A DNA stretch of 32,842 nucleotides from Sphingomonas sp. PP-CE-1A-559 (GTDB taxonomy: Bacteria; Pseudomonadota; Alphaproteobacteria; Sphingomonadales; Sphingomonadaceae). Numbering within the stretch: position 1 is the stretch's first letter; the number at the start of each line of letters is the position of its first letter. The stretch covers positions 1-32,842 of the forward strand of contig NZ_SLYA01000018.1 in the NCBI RefSeq assembly GCF_004340965.1, given 5' to 3'. Made by a program: the position numbers and the translations under genes. Positions 16,798 through 24,655 of this stretch are shown piece by piece. The notes beneath the pieces are model-generated. The model ran no database searches and was not told the origin of the DNA. It saw only the letters and a program-made list of their open reading frames with translations.

Positions 16798-17796
16798 TTA
16801 ACGTTTAGGAATAGAAACGCCGGCGTCGGTCTGCGCTACCGGCATCATCATACCATTGGCATCGTATCGAAGATGCTCGACGGTAACCGCGCGCCGCCCA
16901 ATCGCACCATTCATATCATTCACAGCCAGCGTCGCGTTATGCAAGAACAGATACCAGTTCTTTTTAAACTGGGCGATGCCTGGATGGATCGTGAAGCTGT
17001 ACTTTCCGGATCCCGTGAGTTCGCCTCGATAGGTCCACGGCCCAGTGAGAGACGGTGCCGTCGAATACGAAACGTGCTCGTCGCGTTGGTACCGACGATC
17101 AAGCGATGCATAGGTTAAGTAATAGGTTTTGCCGCGTTTGTGCAGCCATGGACCTTCTTCGAAGTGCGGTGGCGTGATCTCGCGGATCGGTCCATCTATC
17201 TCGATCATGTTGGGTTTCAGCTTCGCGATATAGCATTGCCGGTTGCCCCAAGCGATCCAGGTCGTGCCGTCATCGTCAGTAAGGACGGTAGGATCAATAT
17301 CCTCCCAGCTGTGCGTTCCTTTCGGCGTCATCTGATTGGTGATGAGCGCCGATCCCTTTGCATCGACGAACGGACCGGTAGGCGTATCGGCCACTGCGAC
17401 GGCAATCGCCTTTCCGGGATGCGTGCTGTCATGCTCGACGGCAGCGTAGAACCAGAATTTTCCGTTCTTTCCTATCGTCTGCGACGCCCAGGCGTCCTTC
17501 TTGGCCCACTTGAAATCGTTGACCTTCATTATCGCGCCGTGATCTGTCCATGTCTTCATGTCGGTCGTCGAGTAGACGAGCCAGTCGCGCATGTTGAACA
17601 TTTCGTCACGTTGGGCCTCGTCGTGACCGACATAGAGGTACAATCGATCACCTACCACGAGCGGCGCCGGGTCAGCGGTGAACTTGTCGCGAATGATCGG
17701 GTTCGCGCCGGCACGCGGCACCGGTTTTTCAACAGGCGCCGCCATCACCGGTACGCTGACACACAGCAGAGCCGTCGCGATCTGGAACCTGTTCAC
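16798..17796 (-). CDS. Secreted GH43-family glycosidase
   Basis: This encodes 332 residues from GTG at 17796, chosen because GGAGAAACGAG lies just upstream and it gives a proper signal peptide (RFQIATALLCVSVPVMAAP); the longer frame would overlap the receptor gene. It has the five-bladed beta-propeller motifs of GH43: the general base Asp42 (TADPAPLV), the pKa-modulating Asp168 (EDIDPTVLTDDDG) and the general acid Glu214 (EEGPWLHKRG). GH43 enzymes are inverting arabinofuranosidases, xylosidases or arabinanases; specificity cannot be fixed here. It starts 22 nt after the TonB receptor on the same strand, so import receptor and enzyme share a transcript. It probably works in the periplasm or at the cell surface. 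Confidence 0.92.
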   Translation of the reverse strand: MNRFQIATALLCVSVPVMAAPVEKPVPRAGANPIIRDKFTADPAPLVVGDRLYLYVGHDEAQRDEMFNMRDWLVYSTTDMKTWTDHGAIMKVNDFKWAKKDAWASQTIGKNGKFWFYAAVEHDSTHPGKAIAVAVADTPTGPFVDAKGSALITNQMTPKGTHSWEDIDPTVLTDDDGTTWIAWGNRQCYIAKLKPNMIEIDGPIREITPPHFEEGPWLHKRGKTYYLTYASLDRRYQRDEHVSYSTAPSLTGPWTYRGELTGSGKYSFTIHPGIAQFKKNWYLFLHNATLAVNDMNGAIGRRAVTVEHLRYDANGMMMPVAQTDAGVSIPKR

Positions 17797-17818
17797 CTCG
17801 TTTCTCCAACTTTGAACA

Positions 17819-20800
17819 TCAGAACTTGAACCGGACGCCAACGCGGTACGTGCGGCCATAAACGTCGTATAGCGCCGGGTTGACGAAGAACGGCGATCGC
17901 GCGGGGTCATGGTCGAACAGGTTATCGACTTTGAAATAGCCGGTTACTTGTTCGGTAACGTTATATGTCCCGCCCACATCCATGTAGAACGCGCCAGGAA
18001 TAGAGTTCTTGTCGATTGTCGGCCGATTGTTGGTCGATGCCGGGCAGTTCCCGGGCGAGCACTGAATATACTGATGCCCAAGCACTCCGTCGCTGAACCA
18101 GCGCTCCTGCAGCAGCAGCGAGAAATCGTCGTTTGCATAGGTCTGCACCGCCAGCCACTTCCAATCGGGCGTGCTTCCGATATTCACGCCCGCGGAATCG
18201 TTCGGGATCGTGCCCGGCAACCCGGTGTCGGTGACGAACTTGCGGATGTTAGTAGCCAGTGCGCGCAGCGTGAAGCTGCCTGGCAAGCCTAGAGGCCGCT
18301 GCCACCGGTAGCTTGCTTCGAAATCAATACCGTCGGTGTCGATCGATGCCAGATTGAAGGCCTGGACGTTGATGAAGTTCGGACCGTTAGTATTGCTCAG
18401 ATTGAACGCACCGCAACTCTCGGGAAGTATGTTCTGGAAGCACAGGTTGACAATGTCCGCCGCACCGAGGCTCGAGATCACGTCCTTGATCTTGATATGG
18501 TAGTAATCGACCGACAAGCTGAGGCCGGGCAGAATGGACGATCCAGAGAAGGCGATACCAGCCGTGGTGTTGCGTGCGATTTCAGGCGTGAGGTTCGTAT
18601 TGCCGATCGTATTCTGAATGGCGAGCACGTTGACGTTGCGGAACGGGTCAAAGAAGCCGGGTAGCGTCGTAGTGACCGGTGCAGCGAAGAGCTCGGAAAG
18701 GTTCGGCGCACGAACATCGCGTGACGTCACACCGCGTATGCGCAAGCCGTCGATCGGGAGGTCCCAGGTACCACCGATCTTCCAGGCCCAGACGGTACCG
18801 GAGGTGCTGTAATCGGTAACGCGGATTGCCCCGTTGACGTTCGCCCGACCTAGCCCGTCGGAGTTCAGGAGGGGGACGTTGGTCTCGACGAACGCTTCCT
18901 TGACGCTGTAGGCGCCACGACCGTTCTTGTAGTTGCCAGCATACCAGTTGTTGCCTCCGGACAGCAGCGTCGGGTCGAACGGATAAGCCGCGTTGTTCGG
19001 AGAATTCTCGATGCCCGCGCCGTACGGATCAGCGTTTACCTCGTAGAACTCATGACGGAACTCGCTTCCGAAAGCGATAGATACCGGTCCGGCCCATAGG
19101 CTGAACGGCGACCCCGAGAAGTTGACGCTAACGACGTCCTGCGTCTGCCGGGTCCGCTGACGCGGTCCGTTGTCGGGCATGATGTAGCTCAGCGCGCCCT
19201 GCGAGGGACTGCCGCCGAAGATGTTGAGTGGCTGGCAGCCATTTGCGCGCGCCGCCGGATTGGCACAGACGATCGCGCCGTTCAACGTCGTAGCGTTGAT
19301 CGCCTGATTGAAACGGTTCGACAGCAACACGTTGTTGACGTCGATATTCGAATAGTTGGTCCCATGCTCATAGTACATGTCATAGGTCCAGTTCGATCCC
19401 GCAACCATCTGACGTCCCTTAGCGCCGGCAACGAATCGATACTGCCGCCGGTCGGTATAGACTTGCGTATTGCCGAGGGCCGCGTTGCTGGTGCCGTATT
19501 GGAAGTTAGTAATTCCAGCAGTGCCGCAGGCGGCTCGCACGGAGGTCGGCACGAACGGGTTGGCGCACTGGATGGTAAGGTTCGGGCGGTTCTGCCCGCC
19601 TACCGGTTGGTTGTTGGTTTTTACCTGACCTATGTTCGCGCTGAAGTAGATTTCGTTGTCCGGCGCCCAATCGAACCCGACCCGCCCATAGCTGTTCACT
19701 CGCTGAATCCGCGACTGGAGCGACCGTCCGGCGTCGACGTTGCCCGACAGGTCTCCTCCGATGCAGAAACCCGGGTAGCATCCGGCAACGCTGCCCGCCG
19801 CGTTGCGGTCCGGAATGCCGTTTGAGCCGTATTGGAACTGGAACGGCTGACCGCTCTGGTCAAACGCCGTGCCCTGCAAGGGCCCCGCAGTAATTAGGCC
19901 GTACTTCGTGTAATTGTAGGACTGGGCGTTATCGAGAAACACATATTGCGGCGAACCGTCATTCAAAGCGTTGCGGTTGATCAGGGTCGACTGGCGGAAC
20001 CAGTCCCGACCGTTCGCGAGCGCCGTACCGAATTCCCCTCCACCAATACCGGCATCATGCGAATATTCGGTACTGGCGACGATGTGCAGGCGGTCCTCGA
20101 GGTAGCTCGTGCCAGCCGCCAGCTGCAGCAGCACCTGTTCGTTGTCACCGTAAGTGGTGATACCGCCTTGCAGATTGCCCTTTATGCCCTTGAATCGGGT
20201 ATCGGTGATGAAGTTGACGACGCCACCGACCGCGTCGGAACCATACGACGCCGAGGCGCCGCCATTGACCACGTCCACGCGCTTGATCAGCAATTGCGGA
20301 AACAGGCTGATGTCAGGGACGCCAGTGACGTTCGCACCTACCACGCGCTGTCCGTCGAGCAACGTCAGCGTACGGATTGCGCCTACGCCACGCAGGGAGA
20401 ACGAACTCAGCCCCTGCTGCCCGCTTGAGGTGCTGAACGTACCCGTGCTCGTTCCCGTTGATCCCTGAAGGGACGGCAACTGCGCAATCGTAGCAAAAAC
20501 GTTCGGCTGCGCGTTGGCAGCGATCGACCCGGCGTCGATGACGGTAGTCGGCGTCGGAGCAGTGAATCCGCCGCTGGTGATGCGCGATCCTGTAACAACG
20601 ATGTCCTGCGGCGCCTCGCCCTCGGCCGAGTTTAAAGCAGGTGCCGGCGCCTGAGGGCCCTGCTGCTCCACCAGCGGCACGGACGCCGACGATGCGCCTG
20701 TCGGAGCCGGCGAGACCTGGCCGGGCGGGGCCGACCGGGCTTCGGTGGACGGTAATTGCGCGCTAGACGGCGACGTCGCAGCGCAGGCGGCGATTATCGC

Positions 20801-20857
20801 CATGCCCGCTGCCTGAGCCCGGAAATTCGATGCTCGACGCATTTTCGACGTAATCAT
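17819..20857 (-). CDS. TonB-dependent receptor, carbohydrate type
   Basis: This encodes 1012 residues. A signal peptide (about 1-34, ending SSAQ) is followed by a Pro/Ala/Ser-rich linker (about 35-80), the TonB-box-like DIVVTGSRI, a plug (FSLRGVGAIRTLTLLDGQRV, IKRVDVVNGGASASYGSDAVGGVVNF) and a long barrel ending VGVRFKF. This large class, with the LLDGQRV and GG(A)SA.YGSDA motifs, is common in sphingomonads and xanthomonads and often imports oligosaccharides. Its partner is the GH43 gene 22 nt downstream, so arabinoxylan- or arabinan-derived oligosaccharides are plausible ligands. The start ATG at 20857 has GAGGGAGAGGG upstream. A LacI-type palindrome lies 30-45 nt upstream, where a bound repressor would block transcription. 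Confidence 0.93.
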   Translation of the reverse strand: MITSKMRRASNFRAQAAGMAIIAACAATSPSSAQLPSTEARSAPPGQVSPAPTGASSASVPLVEQQGPQAPAPALNSAEGEAPQDIVVTGSRITSGGFTAPTPTTVIDAGSIAANAQPNVFATIAQLPSLQGSTGTSTGTFSTSSGQQGLSSFSLRGVGAIRTLTLLDGQRVVGANVTGVPDISLFPQLLIKRVDVVNGGASASYGSDAVGGVVNFITDTRFKGIKGNLQGGITTYGDNEQVLLQLAAGTSYLEDRLHIVASTEYSHDAGIGGGEFGTALANGRDWFRQSTLINRNALNDGSPQYVFLDNAQSYNYTKYGLITAGPLQGTAFDQSGQPFQFQYGSNGIPDRNAAGSVAGCYPGFCIGGDLSGNVDAGRSLQSRIQRVNSYGRVGFDWAPDNEIYFSANIGQVKTNNQPVGGQNRPNLTIQCANPFVPTSVRAACGTAGITNFQYGTSNAALGNTQVYTDRRQYRFVAGAKGRQMVAGSNWTYDMYYEHGTNYSNIDVNNVLLSNRFNQAINATTLNGAIVCANPAARANGCQPLNIFGGSPSQGALSYIMPDNGPRQRTRQTQDVVSVNFSGSPFSLWAGPVSIAFGSEFRHEFYEVNADPYGAGIENSPNNAAYPFDPTLLSGGNNWYAGNYKNGRGAYSVKEAFVETNVPLLNSDGLGRANVNGAIRVTDYSTSGTVWAWKIGGTWDLPIDGLRIRGVTSRDVRAPNLSELFAAPVTTTLPGFFDPFRNVNVLAIQNTIGNTNLTPEIARNTTAGIAFSGSSILPGLSLSVDYYHIKIKDVISSLGAADIVNLCFQNILPESCGAFNLSNTNGPNFINVQAFNLASIDTDGIDFEASYRWQRPLGLPGSFTLRALATNIRKFVTDTGLPGTIPNDSAGVNIGSTPDWKWLAVQTYANDDFSLLLQERWFSDGVLGHQYIQCSPGNCPASTNNRPTIDKNSIPGAFYMDVGGTYNVTEQVTGYFKVDNLFDHDPARSPFFVNPALYDVYGRTYRVGVRFKF

Positions 20858-20886
20858 TTTGTCGCCCTCTCCCTCGCCCCGATCTT

Positions 20887-20902
20887 ACGGTAACGTTATC
20901 AT
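20887..20902. promoter_or_regulatory. LacI-type operator upstream of the TonB receptor
   Basis: The sequence ACGGTAACGTTATCAT is a quasi-palindrome centred on CG with inner arms TAAC/GTTA. This is the pattern typical of LacI-family sugar repressors. It sits 30-45 nt upstream of the receptor ATG. No LacI gene is in the window. Confidence 0.55.
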
Positions 20903-20925
20903 AATCAATTATCGGCTAAGTCTGA

Positions 20926-20945
20926 ATTGTCAATACTCCGACAAT
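20926..20945. promoter_or_regulatory. Inverted repeat ATTGTC / GACAAT with 8-nt spacer
   Basis: Perfect 6-nt arms flank AATACTCC. On the minus strand the left arm contains TTGACA, which could be the -35 box of the receptor gene. Ten bases of it (TGTCAATACTC) recur at 24624-24634. It is a possible operator or promoter; the function is uncertain. Confidence 0.35.
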
Positions 20946-21079
20946 GCCCGCGTGGTTCGCTCTGTTGGGAATAGCTTGCACGTGGCCCATGCTGGCACGT
21001 TCAAAGGCGCTTCTTACCAAGCCAGTATAAAGAACGAACCTCGTCCGGTCGCTGACCTCAGTGAGGCGAGGGATTAAGG

Positions 21080-21213
21080 TATGCGAACTCGCCTACCTAC
21101 CGGTCGGACGAGTATGCTTGCAATAGTAGGACAGCATCACTACCAGATCCGAGCCGGTCGTTAGCCCCCTTTCGACAGCGTAACTCCGGGCGGCTGTTGC
21201 CGCCCTTTTTTTG
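21080..21213 (+). ncRNA. Candidate small RNA ending at an orphan terminator
   Basis: A strong plus-strand terminator at 21188-21212 follows no recognisable protein gene, which suggests a short untranslated transcript. A TATAAA hexamer at 21026 could be part of a promoter, and a CCTCA/GAGG hairpin lies near 21055. The 5' end given is a guess. I match it to no known RNA family. Confidence 0.25.
21188..21212 (+). terminator. Rho-independent terminator
   Basis: The perfect 7-bp stem GGGCGGC / GCCGCCC encloses a TGTT loop and is followed by seven T residues. It is the clearest intrinsic terminator in the window. No plus-strand coding gene precedes it. Confidence 0.85.
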
Positions 21214-21611
21214 TTTTGGCCGTGCGCCCTAGAACCGCGCCGCGAGAACCCTGGTTCGCAGCCGCTTTTGTACGTCTGAACGAGTGTTACTTTGAAGCCA
21301 TCCAGGACTGACGCACGCGCAAGTACATTCGGCTACGTTCTTCGGGGCTTGCTGACGGCATTTATACCGTCATGCCTTTTGAGTAATCGAGAGCGATAGC
21401 TGTGCCGGCGTCTGAGACCTGCCGGGCCACCACCGGCTACTAGACATCGTGACCACGTGATCTGAGACGGATTCTCCGTGCAGGGAAACCTACGGGCGCT
21501 GGAGGAGCGCCGGCGCGTGACCGCCTGCTGCTACCAGCAACGACGTTCACTGTTGGAAAGCAAACCTCCCTCAATGCGTGTTATCTTACAGTACGCGCCG
21601 CGGGATAATTA

Positions 21612-21624
21612 ATTGTCTGACAAT
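21612..21624. promoter_or_regulatory. GntR-type (FCD/FadR pattern) palindrome
   Basis: The sequence ATTGTCTGACAAT is a perfect inverted repeat around one base and fits the TNGTNNNACNA pattern of FadR-subfamily GntR regulators. It lies 134 nt upstream of the alpha-galactosidase ATG. No GntR gene is in the window. Confidence 0.5.
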
Positions 21625-21758
21625 CCGTCAAGTACGAGGTAAGCAACTGACCTCCGTGCCGCTCTGTGTACGGCAAAGGCTCATACGGTTCCGCAGTATG
21701 GAGCTATTTGACACGGTGACGATGCCTCGTTGTGTCGTACCGCCTTGGGAGATGGAAG

Positions 21759-23660
21759 ATGAAAATGTCGTGGGCCGCGTTGTTGGCCATGTTCGCGGCG
21801 TTGCCGGTGATGCCAGCGCAGGCCAAGGATGAACCGCTCGCCGCCACTGGCCGCTGGAGCCCCTACACGGATGGTCGCGCGCAGACCCCTCCAATGGGGT
21901 GGAGCAGCTGGAACGCTTTCGCGACTGACATCGACGAAGACAAGATTCTTGGCTCGGCGCAGGCGCTGGTGCGAGACGGGCTCGCAGCGAAGGGCTATCG
22001 CTACGTGAATATCGACGACGGATGGGCCATGCAGCGCCGTGTCAAGGACGGTGCCCTCATCATTCGTCCCGGCAGGTTCCCTTTGACCAACCAGCCAGGG
22101 AGGAACGCTTCCTTCCGGCCCTTAACGGACAAGCTTCACGGCATGGGCTTGAAGGCGGGGATCTACTCAGATCTTGGTCGCAACACCTGTTCGCAGGCAT
22201 TCTCGCCGGATGAAACAGATCTTCCAAAGGGCTCTGTACTGGAGCGGGAGATCGGCCTGTACGGGCATATCGATCAGGATATCGACCTATTCTTCTCGAA
22301 GTGGGGCTTCGATTTCATAAAGGTCGACGGATGTGGCGTGCGCGCATACGGGCCGGACAGCGAAAAGGTCCAGACCGGCAAATACCGCATGCTGCCACCG
22401 ATCCTGAACATGGATTTCGTGAACCGATCAGATATTCCCGCTGTGCAAGGCCTATTTGGCCAAATCAACGCAGCGCTGGATCGCAACAATCCCGATGGCG
22501 ACTACCTCCTGTCCCTTTGCATCTGGGGTGCCGCCGACGTCCGGTCGTGGGGCAAGAACGTCGGCAACATCTCGCGCACCAGCGACGACATCAATCCGAG
22601 CTGGGGCCGGATGCTTACTAATTTCGATACCGCGGCAAAGCGTGCGTTCTACGCGCATCCCGGATCATGGAACGACCCTGATATGCTCAATATCGGCAAA
22701 GGCGATTTCGACGAGAACCATCTTACCGAAGCCCGATCACATATGACGATGTGGGCGATGATAAACGCGCCGTTGATGATCGGTATGGATCTGCGGCAGG
22801 CACCGAAGTCGCTGCTCGACATATTCGGCAATGCAAAGGTCATCGCGATCGATCAGGATCCTGCCGGGCATCAGGCGGTGGTCGCTTTTGACAGCGACGA
22901 CGTGCAGATCTTCGTTAAGACGCTGAGCACTGGCGAGAAGGCCGTCGCGATCTTCAATCGCAGCGCAGCGCCGCTCGAGGTAGATCTCACCGCCGCTCAA
23001 ATGAAGTATCGCGACGCGACTGACGTGACGCTGGTAGATTTGTGGAACGGTCAGAAGCGCAGTTTTCGGACAACCACCAAGATGCCCATCGCAGGTCACC
23101 AAACGTTGTTGTTCACGGCGCGTGGGAGCCGGATGCTCGACAACGGCCTGTATCTCTCCGAACAGCCTGGCAACGTCAACCCGGCGGTCGACGGTGTCAC
23201 GCAGCCGACGCCGGATCCAACGATCCACCGCTCCGCGACAGGTTGGCAGCGCACCCGCGGTAGTGGCGAAGGGCCGATCTATGCCGGTTGGGGCGGTGTG
23301 CAGCCGGACCGTGCGCCATATGGCGAAACGTTGGCGATTAATGGAAAACGGTTCGATACCGGCATAGGCGTGCTCGCGAACTCGCGACTGGAGGTCCGCA
23401 ATCACGGGTACCGACACTTTGTCGCTACCGTCGGCGTCAACGATTCCGCACGCGACACCAATCGAGCTGCCACGTTCGCCGTGTATGGCGACGGCAAGCT
23501 GCTCGCGAACAGTCGCGAGCTGAAATGGGGCAGCGCCGGGCAACAAATTGCAGCGGACGTCACAGGCGTGAAGGTCATTGAACTGGTGACCCGCTCAACG
23601 TCCAGTAGCGCGCCGCCTTTGCCGACGACGTGGGCCGATGCCGCCTTACTGAAGCGCTAA
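21759..23660 (+). CDS. Secreted GH27 alpha-galactosidase with NPCBM domain
   Basis: This encodes 633 residues from ATG at 21759 (MKMSWAALLAMFAALPVMPAQA, signal peptide); GGGAG and GGAAG precede it, and the GTG at 21732 is less likely. The GH27 TIM barrel starts with TPPMGWSSWNAFATDIDE; the nucleophile is Asp190 (FIKVDGCG), and the acid/base by alignment is Asp277 (RTSDDI). SWNDPDMLNIG and the C-terminal beta-sandwich follow. Residues about 475-633 form a galactose-binding-like NPCBM domain (IYAGWGG, GIGVLANSRLEV, FVATVGVNDSA). It releases terminal alpha-galactose, for example from galactomannan side chains, in the periplasm or outside. With the cytoplasmic beta-mannosidase it suggests galactomannan use. 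It diverges from the receptor operon. Confidence 0.94.
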   Translation: MKMSWAALLAMFAALPVMPAQAKDEPLAATGRWSPYTDGRAQTPPMGWSSWNAFATDIDEDKILGSAQALVRDGLAAKGYRYVNIDDGWAMQRRVKDGALIIRPGRFPLTNQPGRNASFRPLTDKLHGMGLKAGIYSDLGRNTCSQAFSPDETDLPKGSVLEREIGLYGHIDQDIDLFFSKWGFDFIKVDGCGVRAYGPDSEKVQTGKYRMLPPILNMDFVNRSDIPAVQGLFGQINAALDRNNPDGDYLLSLCIWGAADVRSWGKNVGNISRTSDDINPSWGRMLTNFDTAAKRAFYAHPGSWNDPDMLNIGKGDFDENHLTEARSHMTMWAMINAPLMIGMDLRQAPKSLLDIFGNAKVIAIDQDPAGHQAVVAFDSDDVQIFVKTLSTGEKAVAIFNRSAAPLEVDLTAAQMKYRDATDVTLVDLWNGQKRSFRTTTKMPIAGHQTLLFTARGSRMLDNGLYLSEQPGNVNPAVDGVTQPTPDPTIHRSATGWQRTRGSGEGPIYAGWGGVQPDRAPYGETLAINGKRFDTGIGVLANSRLEVRNHGYRHFVATVGVNDSARDTNRAATFAVYGDGKLLANSRELKWGSAGQQIAADVTGVKVIELVTRSTSSSAPPLPTTWADAALLKR

Positions 23661-24074
23661 GATCGAAGACTGAGGTTCGAGGAGGAGACGACGTTCCTAC
23701 CGGCCGTTTTGGGGGGTGGATTACCAGGTCAGGGTGGATATCGCCGGTGCGGCGAGCTGCAAGCCCTGACCTTCCAGCCATTTCCTTGCTTACTGAGGCC
23801 TCCTAGATAAAGGATCCTCAGCTTGAGTACTCAGGGTCGTAACCCGTCACCCTGTTACGCCCCGTCGCCACTGCCTTCGAAGCGAACCCGATTTAACAGC
23901 CTACCGTAGCTCGCGCGACGCTCTCGATCGCTGTCTCGCTACTCTGACTGTGTGCGCGATGGCGGCGTGCTGTGATGGACTTGTCCCATACGACTTCCTT
24001 CCATTCCAGCGAAATGATCGCACCATCAAACCATGAACCAGACACTCTGTTTGAGCTGAAGATGGCACGCAACA
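23661..24074. other. Intergenic between convergent genes
   Basis: No gene is recognised. A G-rich run at 23708-23713 and a short repeated AGGTCAGGGTGG-like stretch near 23725 might be insertion-sequence debris; this cannot be shown from the sequence. Confidence 0.35.
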
Positions 24075-24305
24075 TCAAAGCATTATAGCTTTCGCCAGTA
24101 GTGCAGCTTGAGTGCGATTGCGAACGTTCAGCTTACGCATCAGAGCTGTCATATGAACCTTTACGGTAGCCTCCGCAATACCGAGATCAAACGCGATTTG
24201 TTTGTTCGTGAGACCTGAATGAACGCCGCGAAGTACGTTCATTTGCATTGGCGTCAATTCAGTATGACTTACGTCTACAAACGTTGATGCGGGCAACTTT
24301 AGCAT
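24075..24305 (-). CDS. Stand-alone LuxR-type HTH protein
   Basis: This encodes 76 residues. Nearly the whole protein is a GerE/LuxR DNA-binding domain: LTPMQMNVLRGVHSGLTNKQIAFDLGIAEATVKVHMTALMRKLNVRNRTQAALLAKA (about 18-74), with the recognition helix at EATVKVHMTALMRKL. There is no receiver, PAS or autoinducer domain, so it is either a truncated response regulator (the NarL/FixJ type normally has a receiver of about 120 residues) or a GerE-like single-domain regulator. It sits between the two glycosidase transcription units and could act on them. The start ATG has only a modest AGGA upstream. Confidence 0.75.
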   Translation of the reverse strand: MLKLPASTFVDVSHTELTPMQMNVLRGVHSGLTNKQIAFDLGIAEATVKVHMTALMRKLNVRNRTQAALLAKAIML

Positions 24306-24655
24306 ACCGTTTCGGTCCTATTCATCGTCATCCTCGAGTATTCCGCACCACCGGAACGGACCACCGGCGGTGAGAACCTTGTCAAATCGTTTTGAATCAC
24401 GCTTCGGTTATCGATGTCCACGCCGAACCATCAATTAATGATGTTCGTTATCTACTACATCGCATGCTTCGATAAGAGCGCGTCACGCCCAGTTGGCAAG
24501 CCGATCTATCAGGCCAATCCGATCAATGTTCAGCAACCCAGCGATCGCTATGCCGCTACCGTGAACAGGTAGAGATTTCTACCGTTTCGGTTTGCTGATA
24601 CCTCACGATCGGTTAGTAGCGCTGTCAATACTCTGAGCAATACGGGCGATAGGTT
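24306..24655. other. Divergent intergenic region, LuxR protein / GH43-CBM6
   Basis: It carries the LacI-type palindrome at 24614-24627 close to the GH43-CBM6 gene. Otherwise it is moderately AT-rich with no gene, terminator or repeat that I recognise. Both promoters must be here. Confidence 0.5.
24614..24627. promoter_or_regulatory. LacI-type operator upstream of GH43-CBM6
   Basis: TAGTAGCGCTGTCA is centred on the palindrome AGCGCT. It matches the Xanthomonas xyl-box pattern TGGTAGCGCTAACA (a LacI-family site for xylan genes) at 11 of 14 positions. It lies 28 nt before the ATG, a repressor-like position. Confidence 0.5.

Larger units (their letters stand above)
20858..21758. other. Long intergenic region with operators and an orphan terminator
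   Basis: Nine hundred bases lie between the divergent TonB receptor and alpha-galactosidase genes. Visible are a LacI-type palindrome near the receptor (20887), an ATTGTC/GACAAT inverted repeat (20926), a strong terminator (21188) and a GntR-type palindrome (21612). No protein gene with known motifs is present. Confidence 0.6.

Noticed and set aside
23700..23790. Insertion-sequence end near the alpha-galactosidase 3' side
   Set aside because: A G-rich run and a short duplicated stretch look IS-like, but no inverted repeat or transposase fragment could be identified.
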